NCBI GenBank assembly: GCA_963788115.1
Contig: CAWBFD010000004.1
Location: 1,798,001 to 1,862,000, forward strand
Direction: 5' to 3'
Origin: CAWBFD01 sp963788115
GTDB taxonomy: Bacteria > Actinomycetota > Thermoleophilia > Solirubrobacterales > 70-9
DNA length: 64,000 nt
Part shown: in pieces, positions 9,354 to 16,829 of the stretch
How positions within the stretch are numbered: the first letter of the stretch is position 1
How the letters are laid out: each line of letters starts with the position of its first letter
Program-made: the position numbers and the translations under genes
Notes under the pieces: model-generated
Database searches by the model: none
Told to the model about the DNA's origin: nothing
The model's input: only the letters and a program-made list of their open reading frames with translations

Positions 9354-9788
9354 ATGCGTTTGCGTGCTGCGATGGTGCTGGCGGTGGTGGCGACTGTTGC
9401 CCCGCTCGCTGCCTGCGGCAGCGATGGTGACGATGGGTCGGAGGCGCCGGTGGGCGACGCGCTGGAGGAGGAGCGCCCTGACCCGCGGGAGCAGCAGAGG
9501 GCCGAGGACGACGCGGCACAGGACGCGACTAGTGCCGTTGCGGCCAAGGTGCCGATCGACCCAAGGGGCTGTAGGCAGGTCCATGACGCATCGTTCAGGG
9601 TCGTGTCCAAGCACACCAAGGGGCTCGCGTCGGCGCTCAGGGGCTCGGGGTACGTCCCGCCGGGGGTGAGCCCGGACGACGTCGCCTCCGCGATCGTCAC
9701 GGCATGCGAGATCTTCGGCAACCCCGAACGCGCAGAGGTGTTCCTGGACCAGGTCGCCCAGGTGCGGGAGGAGGTCCCGCCCACCTGA
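9354..9788 (+). CDS. Putative lipoprotein
   Basis: A 144-residue protein with a lipoprotein signal peptide: MRLRAAMVLAVVATVAPLAACGSDG, where L-A-A-C is the lipobox and Cys-21 would be acylated. The following linker (about residues 22-60) is acidic and low in complexity; the C-terminal 80 residues contain two more cysteines (GCRQVHD and TACEIFG) that could pair. No known domain is recognised. A strong Shine-Dalgarno (GGAGGT) lies 5 nt before the ATG. Confidence 0.75.
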   Translation: MRLRAAMVLAVVATVAPLAACGSDGDDGSEAPVGDALEEERPDPREQQRAEDDAAQDATSAVAAKVPIDPRGCRQVHDASFRVVSKHTKGLASALRGSGYVPPGVSPDDVASAIVTACEIFGNPERAEVFLDQVAQVREEVPPT

Positions 9789-10865
9789 CCATCAGGCGGG
9801 AGGCAATCGGGTCCGCCCCCTCGCTCGATCCCCATGAAAAGGGCCGCCGACGCTGGCGCGTGGCGAACCGTCTGGAGAGGCGCTGCCGGGGAAATACCTT
9901 CCCCGAGGGGGTGCAGCGCCCCTCCGGACGGCTCACCCTTACGCGCTGGTGCAGCTGAGCGACCGGCCTACGACTTCGAACTACCGCAGCCGCTCGATCG
10001 GCCCGCGAGGCTTCTGCTCGCGGTGGTGCGACGGCTCCAGGTGACGTTTGCGCTGGCCGACGCGAATCAGCCCGTACAGGGTCACCAGATAGCGGATCAC
10101 GACCGATCCCCGGAGCGAATCAACGACGTGAGCGCGACAGCGCTCGCGATCGCGACGGTACGAGACATGGACATGGATTACCCCCCAAATAGGTCGCCCG
10201 CGCCTCGTGCGCGGGCCTCTCCAGGGACGAGACCATAGCCACCTGCCTGGCCCCAATCGGGACCGTCACGCGCCCCACGCAGGGCGCTTCGGACCCAGTT
10301 ACCGCATTCAGGGGCGCAATTACCGCAGATGTCCCCGCGTGAGGGTCAGGGTCGCCCGAGGCCGCCGATCTGCTCGACGGGCTCACGCGCCGGCGCATCG
10401 GCGCACTCGTCGCGAGCGGGAAGCTGCGCTCCCACCCGCGCCCGTGGCCAGCGGGTCGCGATCCGCCGCGCCGAGCTTCACGAGGTGCGGGGCTAGCGGC
10501 GGACTGGCCCAACCCGCGTTTCGTCGCCCACCCCCTGATCGCGTACTGGATTCCGGGTAGTGCGCTGGGTTCAGGTATTGCGCTGCCCCTGGCCCCCGAG
10601 TAGCCTCGCCCGAAGCATTCGAGCTCAATGGGGGTAACAAGTGAACAAGCGGCTTTTGGGTTGCGCCTGCTGCGCCGCTGAGCACAGCAATGCTTGAGCT
10701 AGCGATCGGGACCAAGGTGAGGGTCCGGGACGATGTGCTGGAGGAACCCCTCCTCACTCCTTCTTGCTCACTATCAAATGAATACGATCGTGTCGATAGT
10801 ATGCGAGAATACGACGGTGACCAGCATCGGCACGGGCAATTAAGCAACCAGGAAGGAGATCCGGC
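9789..10865. other. Gene-poor stretch (~1.1 kb)
   Basis: I see no convincing protein gene here. Contents: a large imperfect hairpin (annotated separately at 9868-9931); a very short minus-strand reading frame beginning near 10168 with a G-rich ribosome site but only 25 codons; a plus-strand stretch near 10330-10600 that is open but has no start or family pattern; and the promoter region of the next gene (TAGTAT at 10797-10802, flanked by two 13-bp direct repeats at 10780-10792 and 10807-10819). Base composition does not differ strikingly from its neighbours. Confidence 0.5.
9868..9931. repeat. Long imperfect inverted repeat / structured hairpin
   Basis: Arms 9868-9886 and 9913-9931 pair at 17 of 19 positions. 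Inside them CGGGGAA (9887-9893) pairs with TTCCCCG (9899-9905) around a 5-nt loop, leaving a 7-nt bulge (AGGGGGT) on the 3' side. No T-run follows, so a simple terminator is less likely than a structured RNA, a REP-like element or a cruciform site. Confidence 0.6.
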
Positions 10866-11153
10866 ATGGCCGTGATCGTGATCCAGGAGTTCGAGGCGAC
10901 AACTGATCAGTACGACCAGGTGAACGAGACGCTCGGAGGCGAGGTGCCGGACGGGCTGATCGCGCACGCCGGGGCCGAGTCCGGCGACGGCAAGATGAAG
11001 GTCGTCGACATCTGGGAGTCCAAGGAGAAGTGGGAGAGCTTCCTGAACGGCCGCCTCGGCCCCGCGGTCGTCGAGGTGATGGGCCCGCCGCCTGAGGGAG
11101 CGCAGCCCCCCCCGTTCGAGGTCCTCGAGGCGCGTGACGTGATCACCGGCTAG
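10866..11153 (+). CDS. Small dimeric alpha/beta-barrel-like protein
   Basis: A 95-residue cytoplasmic protein with beta-alpha-beta-beta pattern (MAVIVIQEFEATTDQYDQV, then VVDIWESKEKWESFL, then PFEVLEARDVI). This matches the size and layout of the ferredoxin-like dimeric alpha/beta-barrel proteins (antibiotic biosynthesis monooxygenase or EthD-like), which work as dimers on small aromatic or unknown substrates. No catalytic residue is assignable. Translation start is clear: AAGGAG lies 8 nt before the ATG. The promoter has a TAGTAT box about 64 nt upstream, within two direct repeats. Confidence 0.7.
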   Translation: MAVIVIQEFEATTDQYDQVNETLGGEVPDGLIAHAGAESGDGKMKVVDIWESKEKWESFLNGRLGPAVVEVMGPPPEGAQPPPFEVLEARDVITG

Positions 11154-11217
11154 GCCGGGCCCGGACACGCTCGGGGACGGTACGAGGGCCAGCAGATCCG
11201 CGAGAACCGTCCCGACT

Positions 11218-12162
11218 ATGGCCGCTGAGCACGGACTAGTCAGCGCGGAGGAGTGGTTCTCGGGCGGCGAACGCCTGCCCTACGATCCCGAGGCCGCGAG
11301 CTTCGATGACAGCTCCCCGCTGCGCGTGTTCGTCAGACACACTTCCGGCGGCGGCACGACGCTGACGTTCCTCCCGGGGTGGCCGGATGGGTCCTTCGGC
11401 TGGGCGAAGGTGGATGCGGAACTCGCCGAGCGAAGCGACGCCGACCGCCTCTTCCTCGAATACGTCGGGCACGGCGATTCCGACAAACCGCTTGAACACC
11501 CGTATTCGACCTACGAGCGGGCCGACCTCGTCGAGGCGCTGTGGCGCGCAAGGTCGGTCGATGCGACCGTCGTCGTTGCCTTCGACTACTCGTGCATCGT
11601 CAGCCTCGAGCTCCTTGCCAGGCGGATCGATCGGCAGCGAGCGGGCGAGGATCCTGGAACAGTGATCCGTACCTGCCTACTGGCGAACGGTGGCCTCTTC
11701 GCCGACGGCCACACACACCCGTGGTTCACGACGCCGCTGTTCAAGTCGCGCGCCGGCGGACCGCTCACGTGGGCCGGGCAGCGCTCGAGGCGCGCGTTCG
11801 CTCCCATCTTCCGGTCGGTGTTCTCGCGCTCCTATCGCGTCACCGCGGCCGAGGTCGAGCAGGCTTACCAGGCGATCAGCCGGCGCGACGGGGTCCGCGT
11901 ACTGCCCGCCACCGCCGCCTACGTCGACGAGCACCGCGAGCACGCCGTACGCTGGGATCTGGCGCGCATCGCCGCGGAGCTTGGGGGGGCAGTGCGTTTC
12001 CACGTCGTCGGCAGCAGCGAGGACCGATTCGAGGCACGGCAACTGCGCCTGGCTCGGGAGCGGCTCGGCGATGCGGCCGAGTCCACCGAGCTTCCTGGTG
12101 GCCACCTCGCCACGGCCGAGCAGCCAAGGCGCCTCGCCGAGCTGATCGACGGCCTTCGCTAG
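11218..12162 (+). CDS. Alpha/beta hydrolase with aspartate nucleophile (haloalkane dehalogenase/MEST-like)
   Basis: A 314-residue alpha/beta-hydrolase. The oxyanion region reads LPGWPDGSFGW, followed by LEYVGHGDSDKP. At the nucleophile elbow the sequence is VVAFDYSCIVSLEL, placing Asp-123 where serine hydrolases have Ser. This resembles haloalkane dehalogenases and the MEST subfamily (H-D-Y-G-D). A catalytic His is likely His-296 in GGHLATAEQ. An ester or halide-cleaving reaction through an Asp-linked intermediate is inferred; the substrate is unknown. The gene follows the small barrel protein by 65 bp and precedes the DHFR-like gene by 49 bp. Confidence 0.75.
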   Translation: MAAEHGLVSAEEWFSGGERLPYDPEAASFDDSSPLRVFVRHTSGGGTTLTFLPGWPDGSFGWAKVDAELAERSDADRLFLEYVGHGDSDKPLEHPYSTYERADLVEALWRARSVDATVVVAFDYSCIVSLELLARRIDRQRAGEDPGTVIRTCLLANGGLFADGHTHPWFTTPLFKSRAGGPLTWAGQRSRRAFAPIFRSVFSRSYRVTAAEVEQAYQAISRRDGVRVLPATAAYVDEHREHAVRWDLARIAAELGGAVRFHVVGSSEDRFEARQLRLARERLGDAAESTELPGGHLATAEQPRRLAELIDGLR

Positions 12163-12211
12163 TTGGGAGACCTCACCGGAATCAAGTCGAAGCTCGTCTA
12201 GGAGGACAAGA

Positions 12212-12775
12212 ATGCGCAAGCTCAATGTCTCGACCTTGGTAACGCTCGATGGCGTGATCCAGGACCCGGGTGGGTTCCAGGAGCTCGAGGAGGGCGGCTG
12301 GGGCAACCGCTACTTCGACGAGGAGGCCCAGAGCTATGCCCTGGAGCATCTGCGTGAAAGCGACGCCTTTCTGTGCGGTCGAGTCACCTATGAGGTGTTC
12401 AAGGAATTCTGGCCCCAGGTCAAGGAGGGTGAATATGCCCAGACCCTGAATCGGATGCGCAAGTTCGTCGCCTCGAGGACACTCAGGGAGCCGCTCGAAT
12501 GGAATGCGACCCTGCTTAGGGGGGACGTCGGCGATGCGGTTGCCGAGCTAAAGCGCCAAGAGGGTCGCGACATCGTCACGTACGGCAGCGCCGGCCTGAT
12601 GGCCACGCTGATGGAACGCGATCTGATCGACGAGTACCGGATCTGGATCCATCCGTTCGTGATCGGCACGGGTACCCGGCTCTTCGCTGAGGGGGTGCCG
12701 ACCCGCAACTTGGAGCTCGCAGAGGCCCGAACGCTGGGCACCGGAGTCGTAATCCTGGTCTATCGCACGCGATGA
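12212..12775 (+). CDS. Dihydrofolate reductase / RibD C-terminal-like reductase
   Basis: A 187-residue protein of the RibD-C/DHFR-like superfamily, common in soil actinobacteria. It opens RKLNVSTLVTLDGVIQDPG and carries DAFLCGRVTYEVF, DIVTYGSAGLMATL and HPFVIGTGTRLF, the NADPH-binding and core segments of that family. True DHFR active-site residues are not conserved, so an NADPH-dependent reductase of unknown substrate is the safe call. A perfect ribosome-binding site (AGGAGG) lies 7 nt before the ATG. A palindrome at about 12794-12812 after the stop may end the transcript. Confidence 0.85.
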   Translation: MRKLNVSTLVTLDGVIQDPGGFQELEEGGWGNRYFDEEAQSYALEHLRESDAFLCGRVTYEVFKEFWPQVKEGEYAQTLNRMRKFVASRTLREPLEWNATLLRGDVGDAVAELKRQEGRDIVTYGSAGLMATLMERDLIDEYRIWIHPFVIGTGTRLFAEGVPTRNLELAEARTLGTGVVILVYRTR

Positions 12776-13041
12776 CTTCGCCGACCTTCCGTTCCAGCCC
12801 TGATCAGGCTGGTTGACAAGGCAGCTCGCGTGGAAGAGTGGGCCGCGTCACCCTTCTTTTTCGGCTAGGCCGGATGTCGCTGCGATTGGCGCGCTAGAGG
12901 AGTACGGTTTCCCGTGCACGCCGACCGCTCGCGGCGAGTACGACCGCAAGCCAGCGACCGCGCTCGAACGGGCAGCCGGACTCCACTTCAGTGACGGGTG
13001 GACGGCGAACACGCTGGACTTCCGTCAAGGGAGGTCCTCAC

Positions 13042-13266
13042 ATGTCCCAGCCCGAGGCTCGTCGAGACTCCCTCGACGACCACTTCTTCACGACCGCGCT
13101 CGGGTGGGGGCTGGACGACGAGTCCGAGCGGCTGACCGGCGCCTTCGACCAGCTCGCGCCGGCGCTCGATGGTGCCGACCAAGGCTCGCGTAGTCGAGCT
13201 CACCCCGCGAATGGTCCCAAGGTCAAATTCAGTCCGGCAGAGCGTCGGACTCAATACGGGAGGTAA
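13042..13266 (+). CDS. Hypothetical 74-residue protein
   Basis: A short frame preceded by a good ribosome-binding site (GGGAGG, 8 nt before the ATG at 13042). The product is hydrophilic, with an acidic middle (GLDDESERL) and a basic tail; no family is recognised. Its stop lies 5 bp before the ATG of the secreted stalk-repeat protein, suggesting one transcript. A longer frame from 12991 exists but lacks a ribosome site. It could also be a chance frame. Confidence 0.4.
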   Translation: MSQPEARRDSLDDHFFTTALGWGLDDESERLTGAFDQLAPALDGADQGSRSRAHPANGPKVKFSPAERRTQYGR

Positions 13267-13271
13267 TCATC

Positions 13272-14123
13272 ATGCTAAGGGAAAGACTGCGTGGATCCAG
13301 GGTCGCTCTTATCGCGGCAGTCGGTCTGGCCCTGGGGGCTGCCGGCACAGCAATCGGTGGCCAGCTGATCACAGGGAAGGACGTCAAGAACGGATCGCTC
13401 AAATCAAAGGACGTCAAGCAGGGGACGCTCAAGGGCGGTGACGTCACGGACGGATCGATCGGCGGTGCCGACCTCAGCGCGGGCGCCAAGGCGAGCGTGT
13501 TCAGCGGGCCTAACTGGGGCATCGCCGACCGGAACGTGATCGGCAACGGCGACTCCTACCTGCGGGCCGGCCCCGTCGTCATCGGTTTTGAAGACGTGCC
13601 AGCGGCCGAGCCCCCGTACGGTATCGGCAGCCTCGGGCTCCGGACTGGTTCGGGGGAGGACAAGGCAGCGTTCGGCAACCAGGTCGACTTCCTCGGTGAC
13701 GAGTTCGGCATCGCCCAGCTCGGCTACTGGGTGTACACGACCGCAGAGAACAGAGCGCCGGCCGCGGACAACCTGCCGAACATACAGTTCGAGATCGACG
13801 CGAACCTCACCCCACCGCCCTCCATCGACTTCACCACTGCCACCTACGTCCCTGAAAACCAACTGCCGGGATGGAACGAGATCGATGCCGTTGCCGACGG
13901 CGAATGGTTCCTCACCGGGGAGGAGGGCACAGCCACGGGCTGTAACCAGACCACGACATGCACCTGGGATGAGCTCCAGGAAGCGGTTCCGGAGGCCGAG
14001 ATCTTCACAGTCATGTTCGGCAAGGGGCGCGACCACGCCTTCTCGGGAGCCGTGGACGGCCTGCAGATCGACGACACCGTCTACGACTTCGAGCCGCTCG
14101 GAGTCCGGATCACGGCTCCGTGA
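13272..14123 (+). CDS. Secreted protein with V-K-x-G-S/T-L stalk repeats
   Basis: A 283-residue exported protein. The signal peptide spans about residues 8-30 (VALIAAVGLALGAAGTAIGG). Residues 33-65 are short degenerate repeats, GKDVKNGSLKSKDVKQGTL and onwards, of the kind that recurs in secreted proteins of Solirubrobacterales. The rest is a beta-rich domain (residues 80-283) with one Cys pair near GCNQTTTCTW. No enzymatic residues are apparent; a cell-surface or matrix role is inferred. GGGAGG lies 8 nt upstream of the ATG, and a 16-bp stem-loop lies 27 bp after the stop. Confidence 0.8.
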   Translation: MLRERLRGSRVALIAAVGLALGAAGTAIGGQLITGKDVKNGSLKSKDVKQGTLKGGDVTDGSIGGADLSAGAKASVFSGPNWGIADRNVIGNGDSYLRAGPVVIGFEDVPAAEPPYGIGSLGLRTGSGEDKAAFGNQVDFLGDEFGIAQLGYWVYTTAENRAPAADNLPNIQFEIDANLTPPPSIDFTTATYVPENQLPGWNEIDAVADGEWFLTGEEGTATGCNQTTTCTWDELQEAVPEAEIFTVMFGKGRDHAFSGAVDGLQIDDTVYDFEPLGVRITAP

Positions 14124-14150
14124 TGACCGTCGATTGATCCACGCTCAGCA

Positions 14151-14184
14151 CCGAGCCGCCATCGCCTAGGCGGTGGCGGCTCGG
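14151..14184 (+). terminator. Strong stem-loop after the stalk-repeat gene (no T-run)
   Basis: Arms 14151-14166 and 14169-14184 pair over 16 bp with one G-T wobble and a 2-nt loop. No poly-T follows. It is placed 27 bp beyond a stop codon, so a transcription-end or mRNA-stabilising hairpin is likely. Confidence 0.6.
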
Positions 14185-14416
14185 GGTGGACCTGAAGCAG
14201 TTGATTCGGTTCTGACTCCACAGCTCCACCCGGACACGGGCATGGTCAGGATTGCGCGACCTCGAGCCATGGACGCCGCCGCCGATCCGCTACGACTCGT
14301 CGTGCGCGATCGAGCGCGCCGATGAGGACCGAGGACGAGCGCGCCGCGTCGGAGCAGCTCGAGCGCGAGCCCCCGGACCCATTCTTCGCGCGAGCTATCG
14401 GTGCGGGGTTCCTATG

Positions 14417-15151
14417 TCAGGCCGTCGTCGAGTCCCGGCTCGCACGCCGGCCGATGAGCAGGATCACCACCACCGCGCCGGCGCTCATCAGCAGGCCGAT
14501 CACGAACATCCCGAGGCCGGCCCAGATCGCCCAGTCGAGCTTGACCCCGACATCCGCCTCGACGTCGATGCCCCGGGTTGCGTCGGCATTCATCACGACC
14601 GCGGTCCAGCGACCGAACTCGGCATCCCACGTGAGCGCCTGCTCGCCGGAGCCCTCGGACTGGGCGACCCAGAAGGCTTGATCGTCCGGAGGCGTCCCTG
14701 GCGCTATCCCCTCGTGTGGGGCGAACTCGGGGTCGTCGCCGTCGAAGTCGATCAGCTCGTCGTGGGCGACGTCACCGAGGTAGCGATCGACGTCCTCGTC
14801 GGACCCGATGCCGACGAACACAAGTTTGTCGCCCTCGACCTGGACGCGGACGTCGCCGAGGATCTCGTCCGGAGCCCAGTCGGCCTCGTCCACGCCGAGG
14901 TCGATGTCCTCCGTGGTGATCGCGTAGGTGGCGCTGTCGAGCTGCTCGCGATCGGAGGTGAAGTAGCCGTCGTCGCGGCCGAACGCGTAGGCGACCAGCA
15001 CGGCGATGCCGCCGAGCAGCAGCGCCAGGCCGATCAGCCCGCCGATACTGGCGAACACCATGCCGATCACGCGACCTGCGGTCCAGTGCGATCGCGGAGC
15101 TGGGCTCGCGTTCGTGTTCGAGGTCGTAGGTTGCTCGCCGCCGTCCGCCAT
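14417..15151 (-). CDS. Membrane protein with two terminal helices and extracytoplasmic domain
   Basis: A 244-residue protein. A first membrane helix lies near residues 35-55 (GMVFASIGGLIGLALLLGG) and a second near 210-233 (WAIWAGLGMFVIGLLM). Between them is an acidic domain of about 150 residues that probably sits outside the membrane (repeated D-E-D segments, FVGIGSDEDVDRYLGDV). The family is not recognised. The start is fixed by a TAGGCT box 7 nt before the ATG at 15151, the leaderless pattern; a longer frame upstream has no support. Confidence 0.75.
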   Translation of the reverse strand: MADGGEQPTTSNTNASPAPRSHWTAGRVIGMVFASIGGLIGLALLLGGIAVLVAYAFGRDDGYFTSDREQLDSATYAITTEDIDLGVDEADWAPDEILGDVRVQVEGDKLVFVGIGSDEDVDRYLGDVAHDELIDFDGDDPEFAPHEGIAPGTPPDDQAFWVAQSEGSGEQALTWDAEFGRWTAVVMNADATRGIDVEADVGVKLDWAIWAGLGMFVIGLLMSAGAVVVILLIGRRASRDSTTA

Positions 15152-15365
15152 TAGGCGAAGCCTACGTGGCGCAAGCGCTCGACGCCAAGGCTGACGGTCC
15201 CCATGCAAAAGGCGGCCCTGCTGGTTCGTCCAGAGCGAACGTGGCCCCGGCAACTACGGAACGCCCGCTCGTCTCGCGAAGTGCCAGCGGGGCTGAGGGC
15301 GTCCCAGGATGGACCTACCTCGGGGCTCAGGTTGCTCGCGGGTAGAGGCTTAGACTCCCGGCACA

Positions 15366-15815
15366 ATGTCCTCAGCATCGCCGGAGATGATTCAGGTGGG
15401 CGCCCTCAGCGTGCGCTTCCTCGTCGAGGCCGCCGACTCGAATCGAAGCGTGACCGTCTTCGAGTGCTTCGTACCGGCCGACAGCAAGATGCCGGTGCCG
15501 CACAGCCACGATGCCTTCGAGGAGACGATCTACGGGCTCGAGGGGACCACGACTTGGACCGTTGACGGTCGGACGCTCGAGATCAGCCTCGGCGACGCCG
15601 TCTGCATCACTCGCGGCGCGGTTCACGGGTTCGACAACCACGGGAGCGAGGACGCCAGGTTCCTCGCGATATCCAGCCCGGGGGTCATGAGCCCGGATTA
15701 CTTCCGTGAGATCCACGAGGTGCTGGCGTCGACGGAGGGTGGCCCGCCGGACCCAGCGAAGCTCGCCGATGTCATGCGCCGCCACGGCCTGACGCCGGCA
15801 CCACCCGCCACCTGA
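15366..15815 (+). CDS. Cupin-domain protein
   Basis: A 149-residue single-domain cupin. Motif 1 reads PHSHDAFEETIYGLEG, with two His and one Glu as metal ligands, and motif 2 reads ITRGAVHGFDNHG with the third His. Small cupins bind a divalent metal and act as dioxygenases, isomerases or sensors; the ligand cannot be named here. TAGACT lies 9 nt before the ATG, so the mRNA is leaderless or nearly so. Confidence 0.85.
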   Translation: MSSASPEMIQVGALSVRFLVEAADSNRSVTVFECFVPADSKMPVPHSHDAFEETIYGLEGTTTWTVDGRTLEISLGDAVCITRGAVHGFDNHGSEDARFLAISSPGVMSPDYFREIHEVLASTEGGPPDPAKLADVMRRHGLTPAPPAT

Positions 15816-15917
15816 CGATTCGTACCGCTCCCATCCCAGGCCAGCTCTGAACTTCCGGAGAGCACCCCGAAACGACCTCGCCCTGCCCAGGATCGAGGTC
15901 CGCCAAGCCGCTACCCC

Positions 15918-16718
15918 TCAGCCTTCGAGCCTGCCCCAACTCTGGATCAGGGTGAAGGTCGTGCCCCATCTGCCTGGCTCGGCCAACTCGGTCTCGGCCT
16001 CGCGGCGTAGCGAGGCCAGCTCGTCCTCGCTCAATGCCTCGAGCAGCCGCGACTCGAGTGCGGCGCTGAACTGAAGCGGCAGAAACAAATAGGGGTGGCC
16101 TGGTTTGAGCGCGATCACCTGCGCGTCGATCTCTGGCTCCTCGACCCCGGCTTCGCGGAGCAGTTCGGGCAGTCCGCGGCCGGCCTCGCCGCCCAGGGCG
16201 GCAAAGATCTCCGAGAGCAATCGGATCAGTCGCTCGCCGGCGGGGGCAGGGGGATTGAAGTGCCACGAGCCGAGGTCCCACTCCTCCAGAACCAGTAAGC
16301 CACCCGGCCTGACCAGCCGCCGGTACGAGGCCACCTGCTCGGGGCCGCGTCCGAGCGGAGCGATCTGGTAGCGGGCATGGACGAGATCGAAGGATTTCGG
16401 CTCCAGCTTGGTCTCGAACAGATCATCGACCACGAGTTCCACGTTGGAGATTCCTTCCGCCTCAAGAAATGAACGAGCGGCATTGAGCAGTCTCTCGTCT
16501 ATGTCGGTGCCTACGACCTGGCCGGAGGGGCCGACCCACTCGCCGAGGATTCGAAGCCAGCCCATGGCTCCGCAGCCGACGTCTAGCGCGCGCCCGCCCG
16601 ATCCGCTGCCGATCTTCGAAAGGAGCTGCCGCCCGGTCGGCTCCCACACGCGCGACTGCAGTCGCAGGCGCTCCAACTCCGAGGGTTGGTTGGCCAGCAG
16701 ATACTCCTCCTGAGACAC
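15918..16718 (-). CDS. SAM-dependent methyltransferase (class I)
   Basis: A 266-residue class I methyltransferase. SAM-binding motif I is LDVGCGAMGW near residue 47, the acidic end of strand 2 is VVGTDIDERLL, and the post-motif segment FDLVHARYQIAPLGRG is intact. Substrate unknown. The start is placed at the GTG at 16718, where the product opens SQEEYLLANQPSELERL like many actinobacterial relatives and a GATACT hexamer lies 6 nt upstream. The frame remains open for another 570 bp upstream, antisense to the cyclase gene, but that part is not family-like. Confidence 0.85.
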   Translation of the reverse strand: MSQEEYLLANQPSELERLRLQSRVWEPTGRQLLSKIGSGSGGRALDVGCGAMGWLRILGEWVGPSGQVVGTDIDERLLNAARSFLEAEGISNVELVVDDLFETKLEPKSFDLVHARYQIAPLGRGPEQVASYRRLVRPGGLLVLEEWDLGSWHFNPPAPAGERLIRLLSEIFAALGGEAGRGLPELLREAGVEEPEIDAQVIALKPGHPYLFLPLQFSAALESRLLEALSEDELASLRREAETELAEPGRWGTTFTLIQSWGRLEG

Positions 16719-16829
16719 GCCCGCAGTATCTGCCCTCGGCCTGTGGGGCGCAAGGCTTCTCCCCCGAGCTGGCCGCTGAGCTAGCCTCGAGCCACATCCG
16801 CGCGGGGGGCGATCTGGGATGCTTGGAGC

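Noticed and set aside
9981..10256. Minus-strand frame of 91 codons in the gene-poor gap
   Set aside because: Basic, repeat-like composition, no family pattern and no good start; two tiny overlapping frames fit the ribosome site better, but neither is convincing.
12813..13193. Plus-strand frame of 126 codons before the stalk-repeat gene
   Set aside because: Only its middle looks protein-like; no ribosome site, and it overlaps the better-supported short frame at 13042 in another phase.
14322..14416. Short acidic frame near 14322
   Set aside because: No ribosome site or -10 box at the right spacing and no family pattern; left as intergenic.
14252..15154. Long plus-strand frame (300 codons) opposite the two-helix membrane protein
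   Set aside because: Shadow of the minus-strand gene caused by high GC; charged and repetitive composition, no family features.
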